A DNA stretch of 64,000 bases from assembly GCA_016720825.1 (NCBI GenBank), contig JADKJV010000027.1:172093-236092 (forward strand), given 5' to 3'. This document shows, piece after piece, positions 8,909 through 16,262 of the stretch. A program made the translations under genes and the position numbers. How positions within the stretch are numbered: position 1 is the stretch's first letter; every line of letters starts with the position of its first letter. Under the pieces are notes generated by a model. That model was not told the origin of the DNA and made no database searches. It was given only the letters and a program-made list of their open reading frames with translations. The DNA is from Chitinophagaceae bacterium (GTDB lineage: Bacteria; Bacteroidota; Bacteroidia; Chitinophagales; Chitinophagaceae).

Positions 8909-9619
8909 ATGAAAAGAATATTATTTGCTGCACTTGCCCTGATCAGTTTATCTGCCGGTGCCCAAACCGCAGATGAAGTGATCCAGAAATATTCTGCGGC
9001 CATTGGTGGTGCAGAAGCCTATACAAAAGTCAATAACGCTGTCATGAAAGGCACTTTATCCACCCAGGGGATGGACCTGCCATTTTCACTGATTGTTATT
9101 AACGGAAGGGCTATGCGTACCGATGTTGATGTAATGGGCAAGCAAATTGTAAGCGCCTATAAAGATGGCAAAGGATGGAAAGTTAACCCTTATGCCGGTG
9201 CTGAAACAAAAACAGAAGTAACCGGATCAGAGCTGATTGATTACAAAACCCAGTCTTCCCTGTTAAACCCGCTGATGACATACGCCAAAGATGGCAATAC
9301 GGTTGAACTGAAAGGATCAGTCAGCGTGGAAGGAATAAATTGCTTTGAGATTGACCTGCATTTTAAAGCGGATGGAAAAGTAACCAAGTATTTTATCAGC
9401 CAGAGTGATTATACGCTCATAAAATCTTCCAGTAACAAAACGATCCAGGGCGAGGAAATGGAAGTCGAAACATTTTACAGCGATTTCAAAGATATCAACG
9501 GTTTGAAATTTGCGATGGACCGTGTCCAGAAAATCAATGGCCAGGTTTTCCAGGAAGTAAAACTGACTACGGTAGACCTGAATACCACGATTGATGAAAA
9601 AATATTTGACAATCCCTGA
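8909..9619 (+). CDS. Outer-membrane lipoprotein-sorting-like (LolA-type) protein
   Basis: A 236-residue secreted protein with signal peptide MKRILFAALALISLSAGAQ (cleavage after AGA). The mature part starts TADEVIQKYSAAIGGAEAYTKVNNAVMKG and is a string of beta strands (YKDGKGWKVNP, GKVTKYFISQSDYTLIKSSS), ending VDLNTTIDEKIFDNP. This is the LolA/LppX-like fold seen in many Bacteroidota periplasmic proteins, whose hydrophobic cup binds lipids or lipoprotein acyl chains. It is not the housekeeping LolA by context, so the ligand is unknown. It is monocistronic; a degenerate TACCTTAG box lies just upstream at about 8886. Confidence 0.75.
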   Translation: MKRILFAALALISLSAGAQTADEVIQKYSAAIGGAEAYTKVNNAVMKGTLSTQGMDLPFSLIVINGRAMRTDVDVMGKQIVSAYKDGKGWKVNPYAGAETKTEVTGSELIDYKTQSSLLNPLMTYAKDGNTVELKGSVSVEGINCFEIDLHFKADGKVTKYFISQSDYTLIKSSSNKTIQGEEMEVETFYSDFKDINGLKFAMDRVQKINGQVFQEVKLTTVDLNTTIDEKIFDNP

Positions 9620-9822
9620 TCCCGATACAAATATTTGCAAGTCAGCTTTAAAGTAAAAATTCATAAGTCAAAAATTCCAAACCGCTAACCAGGCCACAAG
9701 GGATTGACGTTTCACCCAATGTGACACTAATACGATTTCGAGCGAAGCGGGGAACCTGAGAAGCGAAGAACCTGCGAATTGAGGAAACTTCAACCTGACA
9801 ACTTGAAATAGATATAAAATCA

Positions 9823-9854
9823 AATGCCGCTTCCCCGAAAGGAGCGGCTTTTTG
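9823..9854 (+). terminator. Intrinsic terminator between convergent genes
   Basis: Stem GCCGCT/AGCGGC around a TCCCCGAAAGG loop, followed by five T on the plus strand, in the gap between the LolA-like gene and the convergent cysteine operon. Confidence 0.75.
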
Positions 9855-9875
9855 ATTTTAAACCAAAAACAGCAT

Positions 9876-11015
9876 TTAATAAGTTGGCAAAGCCGGCTCC
9901 ACTTCTTTGATATAAGCGAGTATACCTCCTTTGAGATTATACAGGTTGTTACGGCCAAATATGGTTTCCAGTTCACGGATTGCCTTCGCACTGCGGCCAC
10001 CCATTTTACAATGAACCACTACTTTGATATCCTGGTCAATCTCCCCCGCCCTTTCCGCAACGGAAGCAAGCGGTATCAGTTTCCCTCCGATATTTACGAT
10101 TTCATATTCATGCGGTTCACGCACATCAATCAGCTGGAATTTTTCCCCGCTCACCTGCCATTGGTATAATTCTGCAGCAGTGATCTCACGGACCGGCTGC
10201 TCTGGCGTTTTCAATCCGCAGAATTGTTCATAATCAGTCAGGGTTGTTATCGCGGGCGTTGCCGGATTCTTTCTTATTTTAAAAACACGGCTGGTGAAAC
10301 GGAGTGCATCAAACGTGTACAACCGGCCGCTGAGCGTTTCACCGATTCCGGTAATAACTTTTATCACTTCCAGCGCCTGCATACTGCCGATGATGCCGGG
10401 CAGTACCCCCAGCACACCGCCTTCGGCACAACTGGGCACCAGTCCCGGTGGCGGCGGTGTTGGATACAGTTCCCGGTAATTGGGTCCCCGCTCCCCACCC
10501 GGCGGTGTATAATTGAAAACAGAAACCTGGCCGTCGAACTGGAAGATGGATGCATATACATTAGGTTTACCAAGTATAACACTGGCATCATTCACCAGGT
10601 ATCGTGTGGGGAAATTATCGGTACCATCTGCTATCACATCATAGTTGCGGAATAAATCCAGCGCATTGGCAGATGTGAGCTGCACTTCATGGATATTGAT
10701 TTTAATAAACGGGTTCAATGCCTCCAGTCTCTGTTTTGCCGCCACCACTTTGGGCTGGCCGATTTCATTCACACCAAATAAAACCTGGCGCTGCAGGTTG
10801 CTGTCATCCACACGGTCAAAATCCACGATACCCAGGGTACCCACGCCCGCAGCAGCCAGGTATAACAATACGGGACTTCCCAAACCACCGGAACCAATCA
10901 CAAGCACTTTGGCCTGTTTGAGTTTTTGCTGGCCCTCCATGCCAAACTCAGGGATAATAATATGCCGGTTATACCGGGCCAGTTCTTCTTTGCTGAAAAT
11001 TGATTGCTGATTCAT
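9876..11015 (-). CDS. MoeB/MoeZ-type adenylyl- and sulfurtransferase (ThiF domain + rhodanese)
   Basis: A 379-residue two-domain protein. Residues 1-260 are a ThiF/MoeB E1-like domain with the nucleotide loop VLVIGSGGLGSPVLLYLAAAG (about 34), followed by the acidic/Arg motif VDDSNLQRQVLF and the catalytic-Cys region LVPSCAEGGVLGVLPG (about 186). Residues about 275-379 are a rhodanese domain with active-site loop HCKMGGRSAKAI. In the family the E1 part adenylates the Gly-Gly end of a ubiquitin-like carrier, and the rhodanese Cys delivers persulfide sulfur to give a thiocarboxylate. It is the last gene of the operon, 21 bp after the carrier. Organisation matches Mycobacterium MoeZ, which serves CysO. 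Confidence 0.9.
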   Translation of the reverse strand: MNQQSIFSKEELARYNRHIIIPEFGMEGQQKLKQAKVLVIGSGGLGSPVLLYLAAAGVGTLGIVDFDRVDDSNLQRQVLFGVNEIGQPKVVAAKQRLEALNPFIKINIHEVQLTSANALDLFRNYDVIADGTDNFPTRYLVNDASVILGKPNVYASIFQFDGQVSVFNYTPPGGERGPNYRELYPTPPPPGLVPSCAEGGVLGVLPGIIGSMQALEVIKVITGIGETLSGRLYTFDALRFTSRVFKIRKNPATPAITTLTDYEQFCGLKTPEQPVREITAAELYQWQVSGEKFQLIDVREPHEYEIVNIGGKLIPLASVAERAGEIDQDIKVVVHCKMGGRSAKAIRELETIFGRNNLYNLKGGILAYIKEVEPALPTY

Positions 11016-11036
11016 GTTGATTCTTGTTTGTATAAA

Positions 11037-11312
11037 TTAAATGCCGCCTGCAATTGCGGGAATGATACTGACTTCTGTATATGCGTGCAGACTGGTTTGT
11101 TCCTGCTGCAGGTCACGGATATCATCCTCACCCACAAAAATGTTAATGAACGAACGAATCTGCCCATTTTCATCCAGCAGGTGCTTTTTTACATCCGGGT
11201 ATTTTTCAGTGACCGCTTTTACGGCATCACCGATATTGGCTGCATCCACATTCAGCTGCGCTGCATTTCCGGTAAATTTTCTCAGGGGTGTGGGAATTAA
11301 GATTGTTGCCAT
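11037..11312 (-). CDS. CysO-like ubiquitin-fold sulfur carrier (MoaD/ThiS family)
   Basis: A 91-residue beta-grasp sulfur carrier starting MATILIPTPLRKFTGN (ATG at 11310-11312). Its core ALNV...AVKAVTEKYPDVKKHLL and FINIFVGEDDIR is typical of the MoaD/CysO group. The C terminus reads IPAIAGGI: the Gly-Gly needed for thiocarboxylation is followed by one extra Ile. In the CysO pathway the thiocarboxylated carrier donates sulfur to O-phosphoserine or O-acetylserine on CysM, and a JAMM peptidase releases the cysteine. Its flanking genes are exactly these partners. The extra residue would have to be removed first, most simply by the JAMM peptidase next door. Confidence 0.87.
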   Translation of the reverse strand: MATILIPTPLRKFTGNAAQLNVDAANIGDAVKAVTEKYPDVKKHLLDENGQIRSFINIFVGEDDIRDLQQEQTSLHAYTEVSIIPAIAGGI

Positions 11313-11322
11313 GATTTCAGTT

Positions 11323-11742
11323 TTATAAATTGATAATAATTGTTTCTTCGTCAAAATAGTGTTCTTCATTCAGCAGCCATGACCTGAATGCACCCGGGAC
11401 CTGGTCTTTCACCGGGATGATTAAATAAGAAAAAAAAGGCTGCGCCGCCAGGCGGTCTGTTTCCGATGGCAGCGCCGGATGCTGGGGATGTGAATGATAA
11501 ATCCCCAGCAAAGTGACATTGTTTGCAGTGGCAAATCTTTCAGCCTGCAGGTAATCTTTAGGCGAAATTTCAAAACGCCGGCGCTTATCCCCTTCTTTGT
11601 TGTTCAATGCAGGCCTGATAACAGAAATAATCCGCTCCCCGTTAGTTTCCGAACCAAATAAAAAACCGCAGCATTCATCCGGGAAAATGTCCGCCGCTTC
11701 CGATTTTAATTGCTCAAATATTGTTTTGTCGAGTACAAGCAT
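11323..11742 (-). CDS. JAMM/Mov34 zinc metallopeptidase (Mec-like)
   Basis: A 139-residue JAB1/MPN peptidase starting MLVLDKTIFEQL (ATG at 11740-11742), one base after the cysM stop, so coupled to it. The complete JAMM signature is present: catalytic Glu in FPDECCGFLFG (about 22) and HSHPQHPALPSETD (H-x-H-x7-S-x2-D, about 84-97). Mycobacterial Mec cleaves cysteine from the CysO-cysteine adduct; the Pseudomonas QbsD enzyme trims residues beyond Gly-Gly of its carrier. Either or both jobs fit here. Cytoplasmic; no signal peptide. Confidence 0.88.
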   Translation of the reverse strand: MLVLDKTIFEQLKSEAADIFPDECCGFLFGSETNGERIISVIRPALNNKEGDKRRRFEISPKDYLQAERFATANNVTLLGIYHSHPQHPALPSETDRLAAQPFFSYLIIPVKDQVPGAFRSWLLNEEHYFDEETIIINL

Positions 11743-11743
11743 T

Positions 11744-12679
11744 TCAGAATATTTTACGGATGACTTCACTGTATTTATCAGCATTATCAGGCAGCATGGT
11801 AACTACGGTTCCTTTGTCAAGCTGCTCTGCCACACGGATTGCCCCGGCCAGGTTTGCAGCAGCAGAAGGACTTAACATCCAGCCTTCATATTTCAATACA
11901 TCTTTCATCAGTTGATATGCTTCTTCAGTACTTATTTCAAGGTGGCGGTCAGCCAGGCCCGGATCATAAATACCAGGCACACGTGCTGTTTCCAGGTGCT
12001 TCCATCCTTCCATCCCGTGCAAAGCAGTATCGGGCTGCAATGACACGAGTTGTATGGCCGGATTAAAAACCTTAAGCCTCCTGCCTGTTCCGGTAAATGT
12101 GCCGGTTGTACCGAGCCCCGCTACAAAATGGGTAATGCGGGGCAGCTCGTTCCAAATTTCCACCGCGGTTCCCAGGTAATGCGATTTCCAGTTATGCTCA
12201 TTGCGGTACTGATTGGCATAGAAATATTTATTGGGCGATAACCAGGCCATTTCTTTTGCCCTTTCCTGCGCACCATCTGTTCCTTCAAATTTGGAAGTCA
12301 GTATCAGTTCCGCACCCAATGATTGCAGAATCTCTTTCCGGTCCTGGCTGGCGTTTTCAGGAAGACAAAGAGTAACAGGGATACCCAGCCTTTTCCCGAT
12401 TGCGGCATAGGCAATACCGGTATTCCCGCTTGTAGCATCCAGCAGGGTCATGCCAGGTTTCAGCGCGTCCATACGCAGCGCTTCGTTGATAATCCGGAAT
12501 GCGGGCCGGCATTTCACACTGCCTGACAATTGCTTCCATTCCTGTTTGGCCCAGATCTGTACGTTTTTCTTCCGGAATAATTTACGCAATCTGACCAGCG
12601 GTGTATGACCCACTTCTTTCTCCACCCGCGCCAGCCTGCTGATGATTAACTGGTCATTTCGTTTTACAGTTTGTATCAT
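11744..12679 (-). CDS. cysM: Cysteine synthase, CysM type (protein-thiocarboxylate dependent)
   Basis: A 311-residue PLP enzyme of the cysteine synthase family. The Schiff-base lysine is in LSGSVKCRPAFRII (K56), the substrate-carboxylate loop is TSGNTG (83-88), and the phosphate-binding loop is GLGTTGTFTGTGRR. The residue after the lysine is Cys in place of the usual Asp. I chose ATG 12677-12679 (MIQTVKRNDQ), since upstream frame codons run through a terminator hairpin. It heads an operon with the JAMM peptidase, CysO-like carrier and MoeB-rhodanese, so its sulfur donor is probably the carrier thiocarboxylate, not free sulfide. An apparent Cys-codon attenuator precedes it. Confidence 0.9.
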   Translation of the reverse strand: MIQTVKRNDQLIISRLARVEKEVGHTPLVRLRKLFRKKNVQIWAKQEWKQLSGSVKCRPAFRIINEALRMDALKPGMTLLDATSGNTGIAYAAIGKRLGIPVTLCLPENASQDRKEILQSLGAELILTSKFEGTDGAQERAKEMAWLSPNKYFYANQYRNEHNWKSHYLGTAVEIWNELPRITHFVAGLGTTGTFTGTGRRLKVFNPAIQLVSLQPDTALHGMEGWKHLETARVPGIYDPGLADRHLEISTEEAYQLMKDVLKYEGWMLSPSAAANLAGAIRVAEQLDKGTVVTMLPDNADKYSEVIRKIF

Positions 12680-12688
12680 ATACTTTAA

Positions 12689-12716
12689 ATAAAAAAAGCC
12701 CCACATGGTGGAGCTT
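12689..12716 (-). terminator. Attenuator terminator in front of cysM
   Basis: On the minus strand AAGCTCCAC (12716-12708), loop CAT and GTGGGGCTT form a nine-pair stem followed by seven T. It ends only about ten bases before the cysM start and 25 bases after the stop of the Cys-rich leader ORF, so it can only act as a conditional terminator. A preceding weak hairpin, ATAATAT/ATATTAT (about 12745-12727), overlaps the leader stop codon. Confidence 0.85.
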
Positions 12717-12740
12717 TCGTTTAATAATATGTTTGGAATA

Positions 12741-12824
12741 TTATGAATGCAGATGGACCACCCCCATCGCACGATGCGGCTTATGCTTGTAACAACAACA
12801 AATATGGGTGGTCATCTTATTCAT
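12741..12824 (-). CDS. Cysteine leader peptide (putative transcription attenuator)
   Basis: A 27-codon ORF, ATG at 12822-12824 and TAA at 12741-12743, too short for usual gene finders. The peptide begins MNKMTTHICCCYKHKPHR and contains three consecutive TGT cysteine codons (12800-12792) and five histidines. It lies between a promoter-like element and an intrinsic terminator in front of the cysteine synthase operon. Segment 12816-12804 (GATGACCACCCAT) can pair with 12768-12752 (GATGGGGGTGGTCCATC); a ribosome stalled at the Cys codons would cover the first strand. This is the arrangement of ribosome-mediated attenuation. The peptide itself probably has no function, though its Cys/His content could bind metal. 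Confidence 0.8.
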   Translation of the reverse strand: MNKMTTHICCCYKHKPHRAMGVVHLHS

Positions 12825-12836
12825 AGTGTCCTGAAG

Positions 12837-12867
12837 CAAATATGGACGCTTTACATTAGTCCACCAA
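12837..12867 (-). promoter_or_regulatory. Putative promoter of the cysteine leader/operon
   Basis: On the minus strand TTGG (12867-12864), 19 bases, then CATATTTG (12844-12837), one base off the Bacteroidota -7 consensus TAnnTTTG. Transcription would begin about 12830, leaving a 5' end almost directly at the leader ATG. Confidence 0.5.
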
Positions 12868-12922
12868 GCCTATGGGGTTTATTTCCTGATTGCGCAAGTG
12901 TATTTAACAAACTGATGACAGT

Positions 12923-13357
12923 TCAGAAGACGGGCATTGCGGATAGTGGCTGTAACTGGCCATTTTCACGCTTCCAGCCCATGGTATAAGATCCGTTGGT
13001 GATCAGCAGGTAAGTAACGGGGAGGGTGATTGAATACCTGAGCACCTGTTGCAATACATCTTCTGAAAGATTCACTTCCGGGGCCTTGCATTCCACCATC
13101 AGCCAGGGCTGGTGTTCGCGGTTATAAATCAGGATGTCAAATCTTTTACTCAGCTCACCCAGTTTGATTTCCTTTTCGATAGCCAGCAGTGATTCCGGGT
13201 ATTTCAATACCTGTGCGAGGTAGGCCACAAAATTCTGGCGCACCCATTCCTCCGGGGTCAGGGTCACCCATTTTTTGCGGAACCGGTCGAAAACCTGTTC
13301 CCGGCCTTCTTCTTTCCTGATCCGGAACTCAGGCTCAGGGTATTGTACTGTCAGCAT
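12923..13357 (-). CDS. HsdR N-terminal-like PD-(D/E)xK domain protein
   Basis: A 144-residue stand-alone protein similar to the N-terminal nuclease domain of type I restriction subunit R (HSDR_N_2). The nuclease triad is visible: D74 in KRFDILIYNR and E89-x-K91 in WLMVECKAP, with an upstream acidic residue in IEKEIKLGELS. There is no helicase or methyltransferase partner nearby, and such single-domain copies are common in Bacteroidota, usually next to housekeeping genes. A DNA repair or processing role is possible but unproven. It is divergent from the AMP nucleosidase gene (30 bp between starts) and its 3' end is 100 bp before the cysteine leader. Confidence 0.8.
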   Translation of the reverse strand: MLTVQYPEPEFRIRKEEGREQVFDRFRKKWVTLTPEEWVRQNFVAYLAQVLKYPESLLAIEKEIKLGELSKRFDILIYNREHQPWLMVECKAPEVNLSEDVLQQVLRYSITLPVTYLLITNGSYTMGWKRENGQLQPLSAMPVF

Positions 13358-13387
13358 GCTTCAAAAGTAAATGATTAAATTGCAGCT

Positions 13388-14158
13388 ATGAAGACCAAAG
13401 AAGAAATCGTCCAGAACTGGCTACCCCGCTATACGGGACAGTCCATTGAAAATTTCGGGGAGTACATCCTCCTCACCAATTTCAGCAATTATGTAACCAT
13501 GTTTGCTGAATGGAATAAAGTGAAAGTCGTGGGTGAAGGACGCCCCATGCAGTGTGCCACTGCAAATAATATCACGATTATCAATTTCGGAATGGGCAGC
13601 CCGACCGCAGCTACTATTATGGACCTGCTTACGGCTATCTCCCCCAAAGCCGTGCTTTTCCTGGGGAAATGCGGTGGCCTGAAAAAACGCAATAAGCTGG
13701 GTGACCTGATACTGCCAATCGCGGCCATCAGGGGTGAGGGTACATCCAATGACTATTTCCCTGCAGAAGTGCCGGCATTGCCCGCATTCGCCCTGCAAAA
13801 AGCCGTTTCAACCACCATCCGTGAGTATGGGGTTGACTACTGGACCGGAACGGTGTACACCACCAACAGACGTGTTTGGGAACACGATGAACCATTTAAA
13901 GAATACCTGCAGAAAGTAAGGGCTTATGCCATTGATATGGAAACCGCAACGGTGTTCACTGTAGGTTTTTATAATAAGATCCCAACCGGCGCCCTGTTAC
14001 TGGTAAGCGACCAGCCCATGGTTCCCGAAGGTGTGAAGACTGAAGAAAGCGACCGCGAAGTAACCACCAATTTTGTGGAAAGACATTTGAAAATAGGTAT
14101 CGCTTCGCTCCAGGAACTGATCAACGACGGTCTCACGGTCCGTCACCTCCGTTTTTAA
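13388..14158 (+). CDS. AMP nucleosidase
   Basis: A 256-residue phosphorylase/nucleosidase-fold enzyme of the kind annotated AMP nucleosidase in Bacteroidota; it would hydrolyse AMP to adenine and ribose 5-phosphate. The fold is marked by ITIINFGMGSPTAATIMDLL (glycine-rich phosphate site, about 57-76), KAVLFLGKCGGLKKRNKLGD (about 81-100), and IDMETATVFTVGF (about 180), where Met-Glu binds ribose and is the family signature. DQPMVPEGVKTEESDREV completes the base-binding end; Asp there is typical of purine specificity. No N-terminal regulatory domain as in the E. coli Amn protein, so this is the short form. Confidence 0.88.
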   Translation: MKTKEEIVQNWLPRYTGQSIENFGEYILLTNFSNYVTMFAEWNKVKVVGEGRPMQCATANNITIINFGMGSPTAATIMDLLTAISPKAVLFLGKCGGLKKRNKLGDLILPIAAIRGEGTSNDYFPAEVPALPAFALQKAVSTTIREYGVDYWTGTVYTTNRRVWEHDEPFKEYLQKVRAYAIDMETATVFTVGFYNKIPTGALLLVSDQPMVPEGVKTEESDREVTTNFVERHLKIGIASLQELINDGLTVRHLRF

Positions 14159-14169
14159 AACCAATTTTT

Positions 14170-14550
14170 ATGCGGATAATCTATATAGCAGGTCTTTTGC
14201 TTTTGGCTGTTTCCGGCATGGCATTCCAATGTTCTAAACCCGTTGAAGAAGGTACAGTCTACACCGGCAAACTGGAAATAAAAGCCATTTGCATGAATTA
14301 CACCTTAACGGTTGTTTCAGGCAATATAGATACAAGCAAAGTTGAAGGGAGCTGGACCGACCCAACAACTAATACCAGTTATGAAAATGCATTCGCGCTG
14401 GCCAATCCCTGTTCTTTTCCTGACAGCATACAGGCAGGACAGGAATTTAAATTTGTGATCACCAGTCCTGCAGCCGAACAGTGCGCCGTATGCCTGGCTT
14501 ATTATCCCGTTCCATCCAAAAAACTCCATATCCGGGTGGTGAATCAATAA
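14170..14550 (+). CDS. Small lipoprotein of unknown function
   Basis: A 126-residue lipoprotein. The signal peptide IIYIAGLLLLAVSGM ends in lipobox AFQC (Cys20). The mature part has one Ig-like or beta-sandwich domain with four further cysteines (AICMNYTL, ANPCSFPD, EQCAVCLAYYP) that may form disulfides. I do not recognise a family. It follows the AMP nucleosidase by 12 bp and its stop codon overlaps the start of the ABC ATPase (TAATG), so it is co-transcribed with the transporter subunit and might act with it on the cell surface or in the periplasm. Confidence 0.75.
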   Translation: MRIIYIAGLLLLAVSGMAFQCSKPVEEGTVYTGKLEIKAICMNYTLTVVSGNIDTSKVEGSWTDPTTNTSYENAFALANPCSFPDSIQAGQEFKFVITSPAAEQCAVCLAYYPVPSKKLHIRVVNQ

Positions 14551-16262
14551 TGCAGCCACTGCTCCGCATAGAAAATCTTTCCGTCAGTTTCCAGACTGAA
14601 GCCGGCAAAGTGCAGGCTTTGAAAAATATTTCCTTTACGGTAAACCGGGGTGAAGTAGTGGCTCTGGTAGGTGAATCCGGTTCAGGGAAATCTGTCACTT
14701 CATTATCCATACTGCAATTACTGCCCGCACCACCTGCCGAATATACAGCCGGTAAAATCTTGTTTTCTCCCGATGGCAATGAGCCCATCAGTTTACTGGA
14801 GCGCGACCGTTATGCCCTGCAGGATATCCGCGGCAACCAGATTGCCATGATCTTCCAGGAACCGATGACCTCCCTGAATCCGGTAATCACTTGCGGTAAA
14901 CAGGTGAGTGAAGCGATCCTGCAGCATAAAAAAATCAGTCCTTCAGCAGCCAAAGCAAAAGCCATTGAATGGTTTGAAAAAGTAAAACTGCCCGATCCGG
15001 CAGGCATTTATAAAAGATACCCGCACCAGTTAAGCGGCGGGCAGAAACAAAGGGTGATGATTGCCATGGCCATGTGCTGTGAACCTTCCCTGTTAATTTG
15101 TGATGAGCCAACCACGGCGCTTGATGTGACTGTACAAAAAACCATCTTGCAACTGATCCGCGACCTGCAGCAGCAGACCGGTATGGGCGTGATTTTTATT
15201 ACCCATGACCTGGGCGTAGTGGCTGAAGTGGCTGACCGGGCACTGGTCATGTACCGCGGTGAAGTTGTTGAGGAAAATATTACAACCAAACTATTTACTG
15301 ATCCGCAGCATCCATATACAAAAGCGTTGCTGGCATGCCGCCCCGTGAATCACCCGAGGGGAAAACGGCTTCCGGTTGTCGGTGATTTCATGGATGATCC
15401 TATATTGAAACAGCAGGTCACAGCCATGAAATATCCTGCTGCCGTTGAAAACAACGGGGAACAAAAAATACTCTTATCAGTAAAAGACCTGGTTGTTGAA
15501 TATCCAACCCGCCATAACTGGCTGGGAAAAACCACGCAATCATTCAGGGCGGTTGACCAGGTAAGCTTTGATGTAATCCGCGGAGAAACCTTAGGGCTGG
15601 TTGGTGAAAGTGGTTGTGGTAAAACGACCTTAGGGCGGACATTATTAAAACTGGTTGAGCCTACCAGCGGGAAAATCATATACAATGGCAGGGACCTGGC
15701 TGGCAGTGAAGGCGAACAGTTGCGGAATCTCAGGAAGGAAATCCAGATTGTTTTCCAGGACCCCTACTCCTCCCTGAATCCCCGGTTAACGGTGGGCTCG
15801 GCCATTGCTGAACCAATGAAAGTTCATGGAGTATTCCCATCTGCAAAAGCGCGGAAAGAAAAAGTAACCGAGCTGCTGGAAAAAGTAAACCTGAAAGCAG
15901 AACATTTCGACCGTTACCCGCATGAATTCAGCGGCGGCCAAAGACAACGTATTGTTATTGCCCGGGCGCTGGCATTGCAACCTTCATTTATCGTTTGTGA
16001 TGAATCCGTTTCTGCGCTGGATGTCAGTGTACAGGCACAGGTGCTGAACCTGCTGAATGACCTGAAAAGGGAATTCGGGTTTACCGTGATTTTTATCTCA
16101 CATGATTTATCAGTCGTCCGTTATATCAGCGACCGCATCCTGGTGATGAATAAAGGCCGTATGGAAGAATGCGGGCTGGCAGATGATGTGTACCTGAACC
16201 CGCAATCTGATTATACACGCAAACTGATTGCAGCTGTGCCCAAAGGCATCATGAAGACTTAA
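14550..16262 (+). CDS. Fused oligopeptide/dipeptide ABC transporter ATP-binding protein (DppD-DppF type)
   Basis: A 570-residue tandem ABC ATPase; start ATG 14550 (MQPLLRIENLSVSF). Half one: Walker A GESGSGKS (about 39), signature LSGGQKQRV (about 160), Walker B LLICDEPTTALD. Half two: Walker A GESGCGKTT (about 350), signature FSGGQRQRI (about 462), Walker B FIVCDESVSALD. In half two the Walker B is followed by Glu-Ser, the usual dipeptide-transporter form is Glu-Pro. Each half ends with the oligopeptide C-terminal extension (NPQSDYTRKLIAAVP; DPQHPYTKALLACRP). It would energise import of peptides or nickel; no permease or binding protein is in the window, as is usual for this fused form in Bacteroidota. 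Confidence 0.92.
   Translation: MQPLLRIENLSVSFQTEAGKVQALKNISFTVNRGEVVALVGESGSGKSVTSLSILQLLPAPPAEYTAGKILFSPDGNEPISLLERDRYALQDIRGNQIAMIFQEPMTSLNPVITCGKQVSEAILQHKKISPSAAKAKAIEWFEKVKLPDPAGIYKRYPHQLSGGQKQRVMIAMAMCCEPSLLICDEPTTALDVTVQKTILQLIRDLQQQTGMGVIFITHDLGVVAEVADRALVMYRGEVVEENITTKLFTDPQHPYTKALLACRPVNHPRGKRLPVVGDFMDDPILKQQVTAMKYPAAVENNGEQKILLSVKDLVVEYPTRHNWLGKTTQSFRAVDQVSFDVIRGETLGLVGESGCGKTTLGRTLLKLVEPTSGKIIYNGRDLAGSEGEQLRNLRKEIQIVFQDPYSSLNPRLTVGSAIAEPMKVHGVFPSAKARKEKVTELLEKVNLKAEHFDRYPHEFSGGQRQRIVIARALALQPSFIVCDESVSALDVSVQAQVLNLLNDLKREFGFTVIFISHDLSVVRYISDRILVMNKGRMEECGLADDVYLNPQSDYTRKLIAAVPKGIMKT

Noticed and set aside
12923..13357. Part of a restriction-modification or defence island
   Set aside because: Only a single HsdR-N domain; no methyltransferase, specificity subunit or helicase, and neighbours are housekeeping genes.
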